Both the position numbers and the translations under genes were made by a program. This document shows, in pieces, positions 51,812 through 60,447 of a DNA stretch of 64,000 nucleotides. The DNA lies in assembly GCF_002102155.1 (NCBI RefSeq), contig NZ_LQOU01000035.1:1-64000 (forward strand). The letters run 5' to 3'. Origin of the DNA: Mycobacterium europaeum (GTDB lineage Bacteria > Actinomycetota > Actinomycetes > Mycobacteriales > Mycobacteriaceae). Numbering within the stretch: the stretch's first letter is position 1; each line of letters opens with the position of its first letter. Below the pieces are notes generated by a model. The model saw nothing but the letters and a program-made list of their open reading frames with translations. It was not told where the DNA came from and did no database searches.

Positions 51812-52159
51812 CGGTATTCCTCCTCGTTCGAGCGGCAAAACCATTTGCCGCTAATCGACTCCGAAGAATTCACCGTGTCTCGCACATTTTCTTTTCGCTA
51901 GGGCCATTTGACCCATTAGTTCAGGGACCTCCGCCCAACCGAATGGCCCGACATTCGCCGCCCACGGTGGAAATGGGAAATGGTCGCGAACTCAGAATCG
52001 GTAGACAACCACTACGGTGCCGACCAGCCGGGAAATGCGCGCGCTGGGAGCCGCCAGCCGTGCCGTCGCGCGCAGCAAGGGTGGAAGCTGCGCAACCCCG
52101 GGGCCCGGGTGAGGAGAATTTCGTCGACCAGTTTGATGCTGCCGACCCATCGCTGCGGC

Positions 52160-52356
52160 TGAAGGGGGGCGGGTCAAGGAACTTGGTTGTCAGCGCGGGA
52201 AACCGGGCCAGGTCGTAGCCCGCTTCCGTCAGAACCTCGTCGGCCATGGTGTCGCCCAGACAGGGCCGCGGCAAGCGGCAGTCGAGGGCGCTGCCCCCCG
52301 AGGGTGAGAACCAGGCTCTCTTGCGCGGGCGTGAGGGCCGGAAGCTGCAAGGTCAT
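52160..52356 (-). pseudogene. Class I SAM-dependent methyltransferase (LCMT/TcmP-like), broken 5' fragment
   Basis: Starts MTLQLPALTPAQESLVLTLGG, the usual N-terminus of this family, overlapping the TetR stop by 4 bp. At a run of six C (52294-52299) the frame shifts: the next family block (SALDCRLPRPCLGDTMADEV ... LARFPALTTKFLDP) is in the other frame. Homology fades after about 52160, so the SAM-binding core is missing. Together a +1 frameshift and 3' loss. The remainder to about 51921 shows no recognisable gene. Confidence 0.7.
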
Positions 52357-53072
52357 GCTTTGGCCTGCGACCAGTTGCCTGGCAGCGCGGACACCAGCGC
52401 TTCGACCTGCGCTCGCGTGAGTGTGGTGACGCTGCCGTCCGGCAGTCCGAGGATGCGATCGGTCGCGAGCCCGTGCAGCTTGAAACGTTTTGCCATGCTG
52501 TCGATCTCGCGTTCACGGGCGGCCTCGTCAGGTGCCTGCAACACCTTGAGGATCGCGGAGTTGGTGCGCGCGGCGAGCCCGTAGATCATGTCGGCGACGC
52601 CTTCGGGGTCGAAGGTGCCGAAGACACCGTCGGCGACCCCATCGTTGATCAGGCGGGTCAGCAACGGCAGGACTAGCGCTTCTTCGACGGCCAGTATTCG
52701 TCCGTAGAGGTGGGCGTTGTCCGGGCGCAGCAACGACGCCATTGCGGCCAGATGCTCCGGCACACCCATCTCCATCTTGACGTCGAACCCGGCCCGTAGC
52801 GCCGCGTTCAGCCGGGCCAGCGCGTCACCGCCACAGGCGGCGACGGCGGCCTCGACACCGGCAAACGCATCGCGCGCGCTGCGCTCGGCCAATGCGGCGA
52901 TCAACGCGTCCTTCGACGGAAACCAATGGTAGAAGGCACCTTTGGAGACCCCAGCGTCGGCGATCAGATCGTTGAGGCTGACGTTGTCATAACCATCACG
53001 CAGAAAAAGCGCTGTCGCCCGGTCAAGCAGCTCCACGCGCCGGACGTCGGGATGCTTAACTACCCGCGGCAC
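52353..53072 (-). CDS. TetR family regulator
   Basis: 239 aa. HTH: VSLNDLIADAGVSKGAFYHWFPSKDALIAAL. The ligand domain follows, with HLAAMASLLRPDNAHLYGRIL and a conserved late NSAILKVL region. It is the second gene after the small membrane protein (17-bp overlap) and is followed by the methyltransferase fragment. The duplicated operator at 53519-53555 upstream of the operon is its likely target, giving autoregulation of the whole unit. Confidence 0.92.
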   Translation of the reverse strand: MPRVVKHPDVRRVELLDRATALFLRDGYDNVSLNDLIADAGVSKGAFYHWFPSKDALIAALAERSARDAFAGVEAAVAACGGDALARLNAALRAGFDVKMEMGVPEHLAAMASLLRPDNAHLYGRILAVEEALVLPLLTRLINDGVADGVFGTFDPEGVADMIYGLAARTNSAILKVLQAPDEAAREREIDSMAKRFKLHGLATDRILGLPDGSVTTLTRAQVEALVSALPGNWSQAKA

Positions 53073-53487
53073 GCTCTGGCTTCCATCCGACGTACGTCAG
53101 GTAGAGCCCGGTGGAGGCGAGGCAGATGAACAGCACCCATATCGCCACCGTCGCACCCGAGCTGTAAATGGCGTTGCCGGCCGCGTCGTACGCCCTTGGC
53201 ACGGTCAATAGCAGCACTCCACGTATCGAGAAAAACCAGCCCACGGCGGACACCATGATCGCCGCAGGGCCGCGCCAATACTGGTGAAAGGCGATGATGA
53301 AGATGCCGCCCATCAACAGAATGGCCCCATAGAGCCAGGGCCACATCGGATTTGCCTTGAACTCCGTGAACAGTTCCTGCATGTATGAGCCCCGGACCGC
53401 GACCGTGGTGGGCACGATCGTGAGGTACGGGCCCAACACACGGGCGAACATGCGGGTACGGGTCTGCGGTTGCCCGGATGTGCTCAT
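53056..53487 (-). CDS. Small integral membrane protein (four membrane segments)
   Basis: 143 aa from the ATG at 53487, with GGAGGAGG upstream; the longer frame reaches into the operator. Four hydrophobic segments are visible, including LYGAILLMGGIFIIAFHQYW, IMVSAVGWFFSIRGVLLLTV and VAIWVLFICLASTGLYLTYV. Not recognised as a named family. It is first in the TetR-controlled operon, so it may respond to the same ligand. Confidence 0.75.
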   Translation of the reverse strand: MSTSGQPQTRTRMFARVLGPYLTIVPTTVAVRGSYMQELFTEFKANPMWPWLYGAILLMGGIFIIAFHQYWRGPAAIMVSAVGWFFSIRGVLLLTVPRAYDAAGNAIYSSGATVAIWVLFICLASTGLYLTYVGWKPERAAGS

Positions 53488-53518
53488 TGCGCCTCCTCCA
53501 TAGTCTCGAGGGAGCATA

Positions 53519-53555
53519 ACCGACCGCTGGTCGGTATAACAGACCGCTGGTCGGT
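53519..53555. promoter_or_regulatory. Tandem TetR operator upstream of the membrane protein/TetR operon
   Basis: ACCGACCGCTGGTCGGT (53519-53535) is a perfect palindrome with 7-bp arms. A second copy with two changes, ACAGACCGCTGGTCGGT, is at 53539-53555, centre-to-centre 20 bp, close to two helical turns. This is typical of TetR dimers binding side by side, about 40 bp before the first gene. Confidence 0.75.
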
Positions 53556-53641
53556 AAATTAGCCAGTCGGACGCTTTTGCGGAGCGAGGCCGCATTTCGC
53601 GCGGCCGCTAGGCTCGGTGCAGACGATCGGGAGGCGAAGCG

Positions 53642-54496
53642 GTGACAGCCCGGGACCAGGTGTTGATCAGCGTCGCGCGGCTCGCCGCGCTCATCGAGGC
53701 CGGCGAACCGGTGGCCATCCTCGACGTGCGGTGGCGGCTCGACGAACCGGACGGGCGGCCCGCCTACCTGCAGGGCCACCTACCGGGCGCGGTGTACGCG
53801 TCCCTCGAGGAGGAACTCAGCGATCACACGATCCCGGACCGCGGCCGCCATCCGCTGCCGTCGGGAGGCAGGCTGCAGGCCGCCGCGCGCCGATGGGGAG
53901 TCCGACAGGATTCACCGGTGGTGGTCTACGACGACTGGAATCGCGCCGGTTCGGCGCGCGCCTGGTGGGTGCTGAGGACGGCCGGGCTGCCCGACGTCCG
54001 CATCCTGGACGGCGGCCTGGCCGCCTGGCGAAAGGCCGGGCGGAACCTGGAAACCGGCGAGGTGACCCCGCACCCCGGGAATGTGACTGTGCCGCACGGT
54101 GATCTGTATGCCGGTGCCCTGCCGACCCTCACCGCCGAACAGGCCGGCGCCGGCACCATGACGCTCCTCGATGCGCGCGCACCCGAACGCTTCCGCGGAG
54201 AGGTCGAACCACTCGACCCCGCCGCCGGCCACATCCCCGGCGCCCACAACCTGCCCAGCACCGCCGTCCTGGCCGACGACGGCACGTTCGCCGGCGGCCC
54301 CGCGCTCACCCGGCTGCTGGCCGACCGCGGGATCGACCATGACGGCGCGGTGGGTGCCTATTGCGGGTCGGGCATCACCGCCAGCGTCACGGTCGCCGCG
54401 CTCGCGGCCGTGGGCCGGGAGGCGGCGCTGTTTCCCGGGTCGTGGTCCGAGTGGTGCTCGGACCCGGGCCGCGCGGTCGCCCGCGGCCCACGGTAA
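53642..54496 (+). CDS. sseB: Thiosulfate/3-mercaptopyruvate sulfurtransferase (two rhodanese domains)
   Basis: 284 aa, GTG start after GGGAGG. Inactive N-terminal rhodanese module (LDVRWRLDEPDGRPAYLQGHLPGA) and active C-terminal module with LLDARAPERFRGEVEPLDPAAGHIPGA-type blocks and the catalytic Cys in AYCGSGITAS. It moves sulfur from thiosulfate or mercaptopyruvate to acceptors. It fits Rv2291 (sseB), consistent with lipM and yjcE upstream in similar order. Confidence 0.85.
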   Translation: MTARDQVLISVARLAALIEAGEPVAILDVRWRLDEPDGRPAYLQGHLPGAVYASLEEELSDHTIPDRGRHPLPSGGRLQAAARRWGVRQDSPVVVYDDWNRAGSARAWWVLRTAGLPDVRILDGGLAAWRKAGRNLETGEVTPHPGNVTVPHGDLYAGALPTLTAEQAGAGTMTLLDARAPERFRGEVEPLDPAAGHIPGAHNLPSTAVLADDGTFAGGPALTRLLADRGIDHDGAVGAYCGSGITASVTVAALAAVGREAALFPGSWSEWCSDPGRAVARGPR

Positions 54497-54499
54497 CGA

Positions 54500-55378
54500 T
54501 CAGACACCGGGCCAGCTCTCCAGGAAGGCCGCGGTGACCCGGGCCGCGTTGGTCGCCGCGATTCCCTTGTAGCAGAAGAACTGAACCGGAAAGCCCGGCA
54601 GGTGCAGCGGATCGCCCGGCCCGTCGGTGATGCCCCGGATGCCGAGGAAGGGGACCCCGTGCGCGTCGGCCACGGCCTGCGCGGCCGCGGTCTCCATGTC
54701 CGTCGCCTCGAAGGCCGGGTCCGACGTCGAGACGAGGTGCAGGTTGCTGATCAGGGCGCTCCTCAGCCAGCGGCCCGCCGCCTGCCGGAAATTGCCGGTG
54801 TACCGCAGGGACCGGTCGGGCACAGTGCGGGGCTGGCAGCCGAAAACGTCGCCGCCGTTCGGGATACAGGGAAACGCCACCCCGTTGTTGTTGTCCCAAC
54901 TGCAACCGTCACCGCCGACGACGACGCGCGGCCTGCGCCGCAGATCGATCCGGCCGATCGCGCCGTCCAGTGCCACGGAGAGCCTTTCGGCCGTGGCCAG
55001 CATGCCGGGGTCGACCGGGCGAAACGTTTCGCCATGGTCCAGGCTCCAGCGGGCCGGCACGGCGACGTCGGCGATCCTGGTGCGGCCCGCCCCGCCGGCG
55101 ACACCCGAAAACACCACCGCGCCAATCGCATCGGAGCCCCCGCGCGGGAAGCGGGCGAAGGCGGCCGCGGTGGCCTCCCCCGCGTTCACCAGGCCGATGC
55201 CGGTCATCGCCACGATCACCCTCGTGCCGGCGATCGAGCCGCGATAGAAGTGCCGGCGGTCGGCGACCACCACCGGGTCGGGATCGAGCGCGGTGTGGCA
55301 CAACACCGCGTCGGCCTCGGCCGGTAAGGCCGACAACACCAGCACGCGCGTCGTGCCGCGATCCGCGTCAGCAGCCAC
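54500..55378 (-). CDS. 5'-methylthioadenosine/S-adenosylhomocysteine nucleosidase-like protein (phosphorylase superfamily)
   Basis: 292 aa if started at the GTG 55378; GTG 55417 and ATG 55636 are alternatives, so the start is uncertain. Conserved features: VLVLSALPAEADAVL at the N-terminus, VIVAMTGIGLVNAGEATAAAF, VVFSGVAGG and FEATDMETAAAQAVADAHGVPFLGIRGITD with the ribose-binding Met-Glu. The protein splits MTA/SAH or a related nucleoside. A Cys-rich insert (DGCSWDNNNGVAFPCIPNGG) is unusual for the family and may mean altered specificity. Confidence 0.75.
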   Translation of the reverse strand: MAADADRGTTRVLVLSALPAEADAVLCHTALDPDPVVVADRRHFYRGSIAGTRVIVAMTGIGLVNAGEATAAAFARFPRGGSDAIGAVVFSGVAGGAGRTRIADVAVPARWSLDHGETFRPVDPGMLATAERLSVALDGAIGRIDLRRRPRVVVGGDGCSWDNNNGVAFPCIPNGGDVFGCQPRTVPDRSLRYTGNFRQAAGRWLRSALISNLHLVSTSDPAFEATDMETAAAQAVADAHGVPFLGIRGITDGPGDPLHLPGFPVQFFCYKGIAATNAARVTAAFLESWPGV

Positions 55379-55511
55379 CGGCCCAGTAAACGCCCGTCCG
55401 GGCGTCCTTCGGCGCACCTTTGCTGATTCCCGCCCTGCATGGGTGGGCCAGCGGCTAGTCTCAGCGGCGGTGCAGCCGACCCGGGGCGCGGCCCACGGAG
55501 GAGTCACGCTC

Positions 55512-56309
55512 ATGCTCGAAGTGATCGAACGACCGCCGCGCGGCGAATCCCGCAAGCCGCCGGTGTTATTCGTGCACGGCGCCTGGCACGGCGCCTGGTG
55601 CTGGGACGAGCATTTCCTGGACTTCTTCGCGGACAAGGGCCACCGAGCGCTCGCGGTGAGCCTGCGGGGTCACGGAAACAGCCCGGCGCCGCGGTCGATG
55701 CGGTTCTGCTCGATCACGGACTTCGTCGCGGACGTCGCCGCGGTCGCCGACGGGCTGCCCGGGCGGCCGGTGGTGGTGGGCCACTCCATGGGCGGCTTCG
55801 TGGTGCAGAAATACCTGGAAACACACGAGGCGGCCGCGGCCGTGCTGCTCGCCTCGGTTCCCCCCAGCGGGATCCTGGGCTTCCTGGCGCGCAGGCTCAA
55901 GCGCCACCCGTGGTACACCACGAGCGGCCTGGCCAGGACCAGGTCGTTGCGCGGCGTCGGCGGCACACCGGAATTGGCTCGCGAAACCTTCTTCTCGCAG
56001 TGGGCCGCCGATGCCGATGTGGCGCGCTACGCCGCGGCACTCGACGAAGAGTTCGCGCTGAGGATCGCGATCGACATGTTGTGGCGCAAGCTTCCCCAGC
56101 CAGATCTCGTGAAAACACCGCTGCTGGTGCTGGGAGCCGAGGATGACATCTGTTTCACCGTGCGGGAAGTTCGGGCCACCGCGGCCGCCTACGGCACCCA
56201 AGCCGAGTTCTTCCCTAAGATGAGCCACGACATGATGCTCGACCCCGGGTGGCGTGCCGTCGCCGAACGAATCCACGCGTGGCTCGAGACATGTGTGCCC
56301 GCAAGGTGA
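55512..56309 (+). CDS. Alpha/beta hydrolase
   Basis: 265 aa from the ATG at 55512 with GGAGGAG upstream. VLFVHGAWHGAWCWDEHFL is the oxyanion loop, VVVGHSMGGFVVQK the Ser nucleophile elbow, LLVLGAEDDICFTV carries the acid, and MSHDMML the His. First gene of a four-gene set (hydrolase - SDR - F420-type oxidoreductase - EthD-like) with gaps of 7 bp or overlaps, likely one catabolic operon. Substrate unknown. Confidence 0.9.
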   Translation: MLEVIERPPRGESRKPPVLFVHGAWHGAWCWDEHFLDFFADKGHRALAVSLRGHGNSPAPRSMRFCSITDFVADVAAVADGLPGRPVVVGHSMGGFVVQKYLETHEAAAAVLLASVPPSGILGFLARRLKRHPWYTTSGLARTRSLRGVGGTPELARETFFSQWAADADVARYAAALDEEFALRIAIDMLWRKLPQPDLVKTPLLVLGAEDDICFTVREVRATAAAYGTQAEFFPKMSHDMMLDPGWRAVAERIHAWLETCVPAR

Positions 56310-56316
56310 CTGCGCC

Positions 56317-57099
56317 ATGACGGGCCGCCTCGACGGCAAGGTGGCGATCATCACCGGGGCGAGCACCGGTCTGGGACCCGTGCTGGGCTCGCGGTTCGTC
56401 GGTGAAGGCGCCAAGGTGTTGCTGGCGGCGCGCCGCGAAGAGCTCGTCCGCGCCGCCGCCGACGCGGCCGGCCCCGGTGCGATCGCGATGCGCACCGACG
56501 TGACCGACGAGCACGACGTCGCGGCCATGGTGGCCCGCGCCGTCGACGAATTCGGCCACGTCGACATCTTGTGCAACAACGCCGCCACGCCCGGAGAGGA
56601 CCGCTGGATCTGGGAGCAGACCCTGGACAACTGGAACGCCACCATCGCCGTCGATGTCACCGCGGCGATGCTGTGCACCCGGGAAGTGCTCAACCAGTCG
56701 ATGTTGGCGCGCCGTCGCGGCGTCATCCTGAACTTCTCCTCCACGGCGGGCTATTCCGGCATCGTCCGCAAGAGCCACTACGTCACCGCGAAGGCGTCAC
56801 TGCGGGCGTTCACCAAGACCGTGGCGCTGGAGGTCGGCCCATACGGGATCCGGTGCAACTGCATCGTGCCCGGCTCGATCGACACCGAGCTGTGGCGCCG
56901 ATGGGTGCAGCGCACCGCCGACGAACGCGGCGTCGACTTTGCGACCCAACGCGATAGGTCCGTCAAAGGCGTTGCCCTGCAGGATATCTCCACGCCCGAC
57001 GACGTCGCCAACCTGGCGCTGTTTTTGGCCAGCGACGAAAGCCGGACCATTACCGGGCAATCGATCCCCGTCGACGCCGGAGGATACATGCAGGGATGA
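56317..57099 (+). CDS. Short-chain dehydrogenase/reductase
   Basis: 260 aa from the ATG at 56317, 7 bp after the hydrolase. Classic SDR: TGASTGLGPVLGSRFVGEG cofactor motif, CNNAATPG (NNAG-like), catalytic Ser in NFSSTAGYSG and Tyr-x-x-x-Lys in YVTAKASLRAFTK, C-terminal PVDAGGYMQG. NAD(P)-dependent oxidation or reduction of an alcohol or ketone. Second in the catabolic operon and overlapping the next gene by 4 bp. Confidence 0.93.
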   Translation: MTGRLDGKVAIITGASTGLGPVLGSRFVGEGAKVLLAARREELVRAAADAAGPGAIAMRTDVTDEHDVAAMVARAVDEFGHVDILCNNAATPGEDRWIWEQTLDNWNATIAVDVTAAMLCTREVLNQSMLARRRGVILNFSSTAGYSGIVRKSHYVTAKASLRAFTKTVALEVGPYGIRCNCIVPGSIDTELWRRWVQRTADERGVDFATQRDRSVKGVALQDISTPDDVANLALFLASDESRTITGQSIPVDAGGYMQG

Positions 57100-57968
57100 G
57101 CGCCCCACGACTCTCGGTGGCCACCCCCGTGGTGACGATGTTTCCGAACGCCAGCGGCGACTGGGAGAAAACCGCATCCATCGAGGACCTGACGCGGGTC
57201 GCCGAAGCCGCCGATCGGCTCGGCTACCACCACCTGACCTGCAGCGAACACATCGCCCTGCCCGCCGCCGAGACGCACCGCCGCGGCACCCGCTACTGGG
57301 ATCCACTGGCGACCTTCGGCTACCTGGCCGCCCGCACCCGGCGAATCCGGTTGGCCACCAACGTGCTGGTGCTCGGATACCACCATCCGCTCGAGATCGC
57401 CAAGCGCTACGGCACGCTGGACAAGGTCAGCGGCGGCAGGCTCGTCCTGGGGGTCGGCGTCGGCAGCCTCAAAGAGGAGTTCGACCTCATCGGCGCACCG
57501 TTCGACGACCGCGGACCGCGAGGCGACGACGCGCTGAGGGCGCTGCGCGCCTCGCTGTCGGTGCCCGAACCCGCTTACCGCGGCGAGTTCTATTCGTTCG
57601 GCGGCATGGTCGTCGACCCGTGCGCCGTGCAGGACCGAGTCCCCATCTGGGTCGGCGGCCGGACCCTGCGGTCGCTGCGCCGCGCCGCGAGCCTGGCCGA
57701 CGGTTGGGCGCCCTTCAGCGTGAGCCTGCGCGAAGCGCGAGACTGGTTGAGCCGCTTCGACCTTCGGCCCGGGTTCGAGGTCGTCCTGCCACCGCCGGCA
57801 CCGCTGGACCCCATCGACGAGCCGGAGCGCACCCGCGATGCCATCGGTGAGGCCGCCGCGCACGGCGCCACCATCGTGCCCGCCGTCTTCCGGCATACGT
57901 CGCTGCAGCATTACCTGGACCATCTGCACGCGCTCGCCGAGCTGCACTCCCCCGGCGGCGGACCGTGA
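57096..57968 (+). CDS. LLM-class F420-dependent oxidoreductase
   Basis: 290 aa. Luciferase-like TIM barrel: DLTRVAEAADRLGYHHLTCSEHI, WDPLATFGYLAARTRRIRLAT, YGTLDKVSGGRLVLGVGVGS and VPIWVGGRTLRSLRRAASLADG. Mycobacteria pair such proteins with cofactor F420; the name is by fold. It should oxidise or reduce the intermediate passed on by the SDR. Overlaps both neighbours. Confidence 0.92.
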   Translation: MSAPRLSVATPVVTMFPNASGDWEKTASIEDLTRVAEAADRLGYHHLTCSEHIALPAAETHRRGTRYWDPLATFGYLAARTRRIRLATNVLVLGYHHPLEIAKRYGTLDKVSGGRLVLGVGVGSLKEEFDLIGAPFDDRGPRGDDALRALRASLSVPEPAYRGEFYSFGGMVVDPCAVQDRVPIWVGGRTLRSLRRAASLADGWAPFSVSLREARDWLSRFDLRPGFEVVLPPPAPLDPIDEPERTRDAIGEAAAHGATIVPAVFRHTSLQHYLDHLHALAELHSPGGGP

Positions 57969-58699
57969 TACGCATCAGGGCAGGCATCTTCAGCCTCACC
58001 GCCGCCGCGCCGGCCGATGACGACGGCAGCTACCTGCGCTGGCACCTGCTCGATCACATGCCGGAGCAATACCAACTGCCCGGCATCGTGTACGGGCTGC
58101 GCTGGATCGCCGACGGCGACTACCCCGCGCACCGCCTGGCGGCCAACGGTGCCCTGGGCGAGATCGGCAACGCGGTGCACTACCTCGTCGGTGACCCCGT
58201 GGAAGAGACCTTCGACGACTTCGTCACGCTCGGCCGCGCGCTGCGCGAGAACGGTCGGTTTCCCGTCGTCCGGCCCTCCTTACAGGTGGCCGGTCTGCGC
58301 CTGCTGCAGTGGCAATCCGCGCCGCGGGCGTTGGTTTCCGCCGAGGTGGTGCCGTTTCGGCCGCACCGCGGCGTCGTGCTGATCGTCGAGGAACCCGTCG
58401 ACGGGCGCCGCCCCGACGATTGGCTGCAATGGCTGCACACCGAGCACCACCCCGCGCTGCTCGCCGTGCGCGGCACGGCCGGCGCGTGGACCTTCGGTTC
58501 CAGCGCGGGCTGGAGCCACCTGCCCCGGGGATGGCGCACCGACCACCAGTACATCACCGTCATCTACCTCGATGAGGACCCGCTGACCACGACCGACGCG
58601 CTGGCCCCCGTCATCGAACAGCGGTGGCGGTCATCGGCCGTACGGCCGCTGTTCGCCGGGCCGCTACGCAGCATGGTCAGCTGGGAAGCCTGGCGGTAA
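57965..58699 (+). CDS. EthD-like protein with two related halves
   Basis: 244 aa, GTG start overlapping the previous stop. Two similar modules: YLRWHLLDHMPEQYQLPG (about 19-36) and WLQWLHTEHHPALLAVRG (about 155-172), each the W-x-x-x-H-x-P type segment of EthD/dimeric alpha-beta-barrel proteins. It therefore looks like a tandem duplication forming a pseudo-dimer. Members are often encoded beside P450s or oxidoreductases in catabolic operons; no defined reaction is known. Confidence 0.6.
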   Translation: MIRIRAGIFSLTAAAPADDDGSYLRWHLLDHMPEQYQLPGIVYGLRWIADGDYPAHRLAANGALGEIGNAVHYLVGDPVEETFDDFVTLGRALRENGRFPVVRPSLQVAGLRLLQWQSAPRALVSAEVVPFRPHRGVVLIVEEPVDGRRPDDWLQWLHTEHHPALLAVRGTAGAWTFGSSAGWSHLPRGWRTDHQYITVIYLDEDPLTTTDALAPVIEQRWRSSAVRPLFAGPLRSMVSWEAWR

Positions 58700-58782
58700 A
58701 CCCTGCGGTTGACTGGTCGCCAGAGAAATGAGACCTTCCCGAAACGAAGGGGATCTATAGTCGCCGCTGGCAAGGAGGTGAG

Positions 58783-59277
58783 ATGAAGAATCCGTACATC
58801 CTCGTGGCGGCCGGGCTGGTGCTGGCCGCCGGTCTGTCCGGCTGCTCCGGCAAAGGAAGCCAGCAGGCGTCGGCCCCGAGTTCGAGTCCGACTCCCCCGA
58901 GCACCACGGTCATGATCGACGGCAACAAGCACACGATGACCGCGGAGGTCACCTGCACCAGTTCGGCGGCCCAACCGGACGCGTCGCCGCCGGAATCCGG
59001 GGACCTCACCACCCACATCAGCGTGCACGACGACACGGCGTCCGTTTCGCTGGCCCTGTCGGACGAGAAACCGCCCATGGTGGACGGATTCGCCGTCTCG
59101 CTCGCGCTGAGCACCGGTCAGTATCAGCTGCCCTACCAGGCAACCAGGTCCGCAACCCAGGTGCAGGCAACCAAGCAGGGCAAGAGCTACACCGTGACGG
59201 GGACGGGCCAGGCGACCACCCCCGGCCAAAGTGGCACGCGCGCGGTGACTTTCGGGATCCACGTCACCTGCCCGTAA
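58783..59277 (+). CDS. LpqH/LppO-family lipoprotein (19 kDa antigen type)
   Basis: 164 aa, ATG after AAGGAGG. Lipoprotein signal peptide ending LAAGLSGC with the lipobox Cys at about 21, then a Ser/Thr/Pro-rich linker. The mature part keeps the LpqH-type blocks TVMIDGNKHTMTAEVTCT and GKSYTVTGTGQA, ending VTFGIHVTCP with a second Cys for a disulfide. Surface antigens of this group are known TLR2 ligands. Close to LppO (Rv2290), which neighbours sseB in M. tuberculosis. Confidence 0.85.
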   Translation: MKNPYILVAAGLVLAAGLSGCSGKGSQQASAPSSSPTPPSTTVMIDGNKHTMTAEVTCTSSAAQPDASPPESGDLTTHISVHDDTASVSLALSDEKPPMVDGFAVSLALSTGQYQLPYQATRSATQVQATKQGKSYTVTGTGQATTPGQSGTRAVTFGIHVTCP

Positions 59278-59311
59278 CCGCGGCGCCCCGCCGCGGGCTT
59301 GCGTTAGCGGC

Positions 59312-60340
59312 ATGGTTGTCTATCGCCCTGAGCTCTGCGATGCTGGCAGCTTGGACATCTTCGAGGAGTGGCAAACCGGCGGTACGGAACTGCGGTGGCG
59401 GTCGACGACCGCCGCCAACGATGCGCACGAGGTCGCGGTGTTCAGTCGCCGCTGCGGCACCCCGGGCGCCCCCGCCCTGGTGCTCGTGCACGGCTTTCCC
59501 ACGTCGAGCATCGACTATTTCGCCCTCGCCGGCGAATTGGGCTCGGAGTTCGACATCCACCTGCTGGACTTTCCCGGCTACGGCCTGTCCGACAAACCCA
59601 CTGAGCCGTATGTGTATTCGCTCTACGACGACGCGCGGCTGCTCGTCTACGCGATCACCCAGCTATGGAAACTGACCGAATTCCGCATGCTCACCCACGA
59701 TCGCGGCAGCAGCGTCGGCATGATCGCGCTGGAGATGCTGGCGGCGCTGGATCCGCCCGTCGTGCCCGTCGACCTCATTGTGACCAACGCCAACATCTAC
59801 CTGCCGCTGTCCAACCTCACCGCCTTCCAGACCGCGCTGCTCGACCCCGACACCGGGCGGCCCACCGCCGCGGCGACGACGCCGGAGATGCTGGCGGCCG
59901 GCCTGGGCGCCAGCACGTTCATGCCGCGGCGCACGCTCGATGACCCCGAGATCGCCGCGTTGGCGAAGTGCTTCGCCCACAACGACGGGATCCGCGTGTT
60001 GCCCGACACCATCCAATACCTGCACGAGCGCGCCGCCGACGAAACGGGTTGGCTGGAGGCGCTTTCCACCAGCCCGGTCAACACCACGGTGGTGTGGGGG
60101 CTACACGACAACGTCGCGCCGCTGCGCGTCCCCAACCACGTCTGGCACACGTATCTGAAGACCAAGCCCGGCCGCAACCGCTACTGGGTGGTGCCGGGCG
60201 CGGACCACTACCTGCAATGCGACGCGCCGGGGCAGCTGGCCCAGATCGTCCGGCTGACGGCCCAGGGTGGGGACATTGCGCTGCAGACGCTCGGCAACCA
60301 ACCCGACGGCGCGGTGCTGGTGGACCAAAGCGCTTCCTAG
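59312..60340 (+). CDS. Alpha/beta hydrolase, haloalkane dehalogenase/epoxide hydrolase type
   Basis: 342 aa. LVLVHGFPTSSIDYFALAGEL is the HGxP oxyanion motif; the nucleophile elbow is MLTHDRGSSVGMIALE with Asp (not Ser) as nucleophile; VVWGLHDNVAPL may carry the acid and PGADHYLQ the His. The Asp nucleophile favours dehalogenase or epoxide hydrolase chemistry over ester cleavage. Stands alone between the lipoprotein and the convergent P450 gene. Confidence 0.82.
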   Translation: MVVYRPELCDAGSLDIFEEWQTGGTELRWRSTTAANDAHEVAVFSRRCGTPGAPALVLVHGFPTSSIDYFALAGELGSEFDIHLLDFPGYGLSDKPTEPYVYSLYDDARLLVYAITQLWKLTEFRMLTHDRGSSVGMIALEMLAALDPPVVPVDLIVTNANIYLPLSNLTAFQTALLDPDTGRPTAAATTPEMLAAGLGASTFMPRRTLDDPEIAALAKCFAHNDGIRVLPDTIQYLHERAADETGWLEALSTSPVNTTVVWGLHDNVAPLRVPNHVWHTYLKTKPGRNRYWVVPGADHYLQCDAPGQLAQIVRLTAQGGDIALQTLGNQPDGAVLVDQSAS

Positions 60341-60379
60341 CTCGGCTGGCCTATCGCAGTCGTTATTCACCTGCCCGAA

Positions 60380-60431
60380 CGTGAAACTAACTTCACGCTC
60401 GAGGGCCAGCGTGAAACTAACTTCACACTCG
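60380..60431. repeat. Tandem small palindromic repeat between convergent genes
   Basis: Two 22-bp units, CGTGAAACTAACTTCACGCTCG at 60380-60401 split as CGTGAAACTAAC/TTCACGCTCG, and the same with one base change at 60410-60431. Each has inverted arms GTGAA/TTCAC. Located between the stops of the hydrolase and P450 genes, so it could act as a two-way terminator. Confidence 0.7.
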
Positions 60432-60447
60432 GCGGGGCGAGCCCTGT

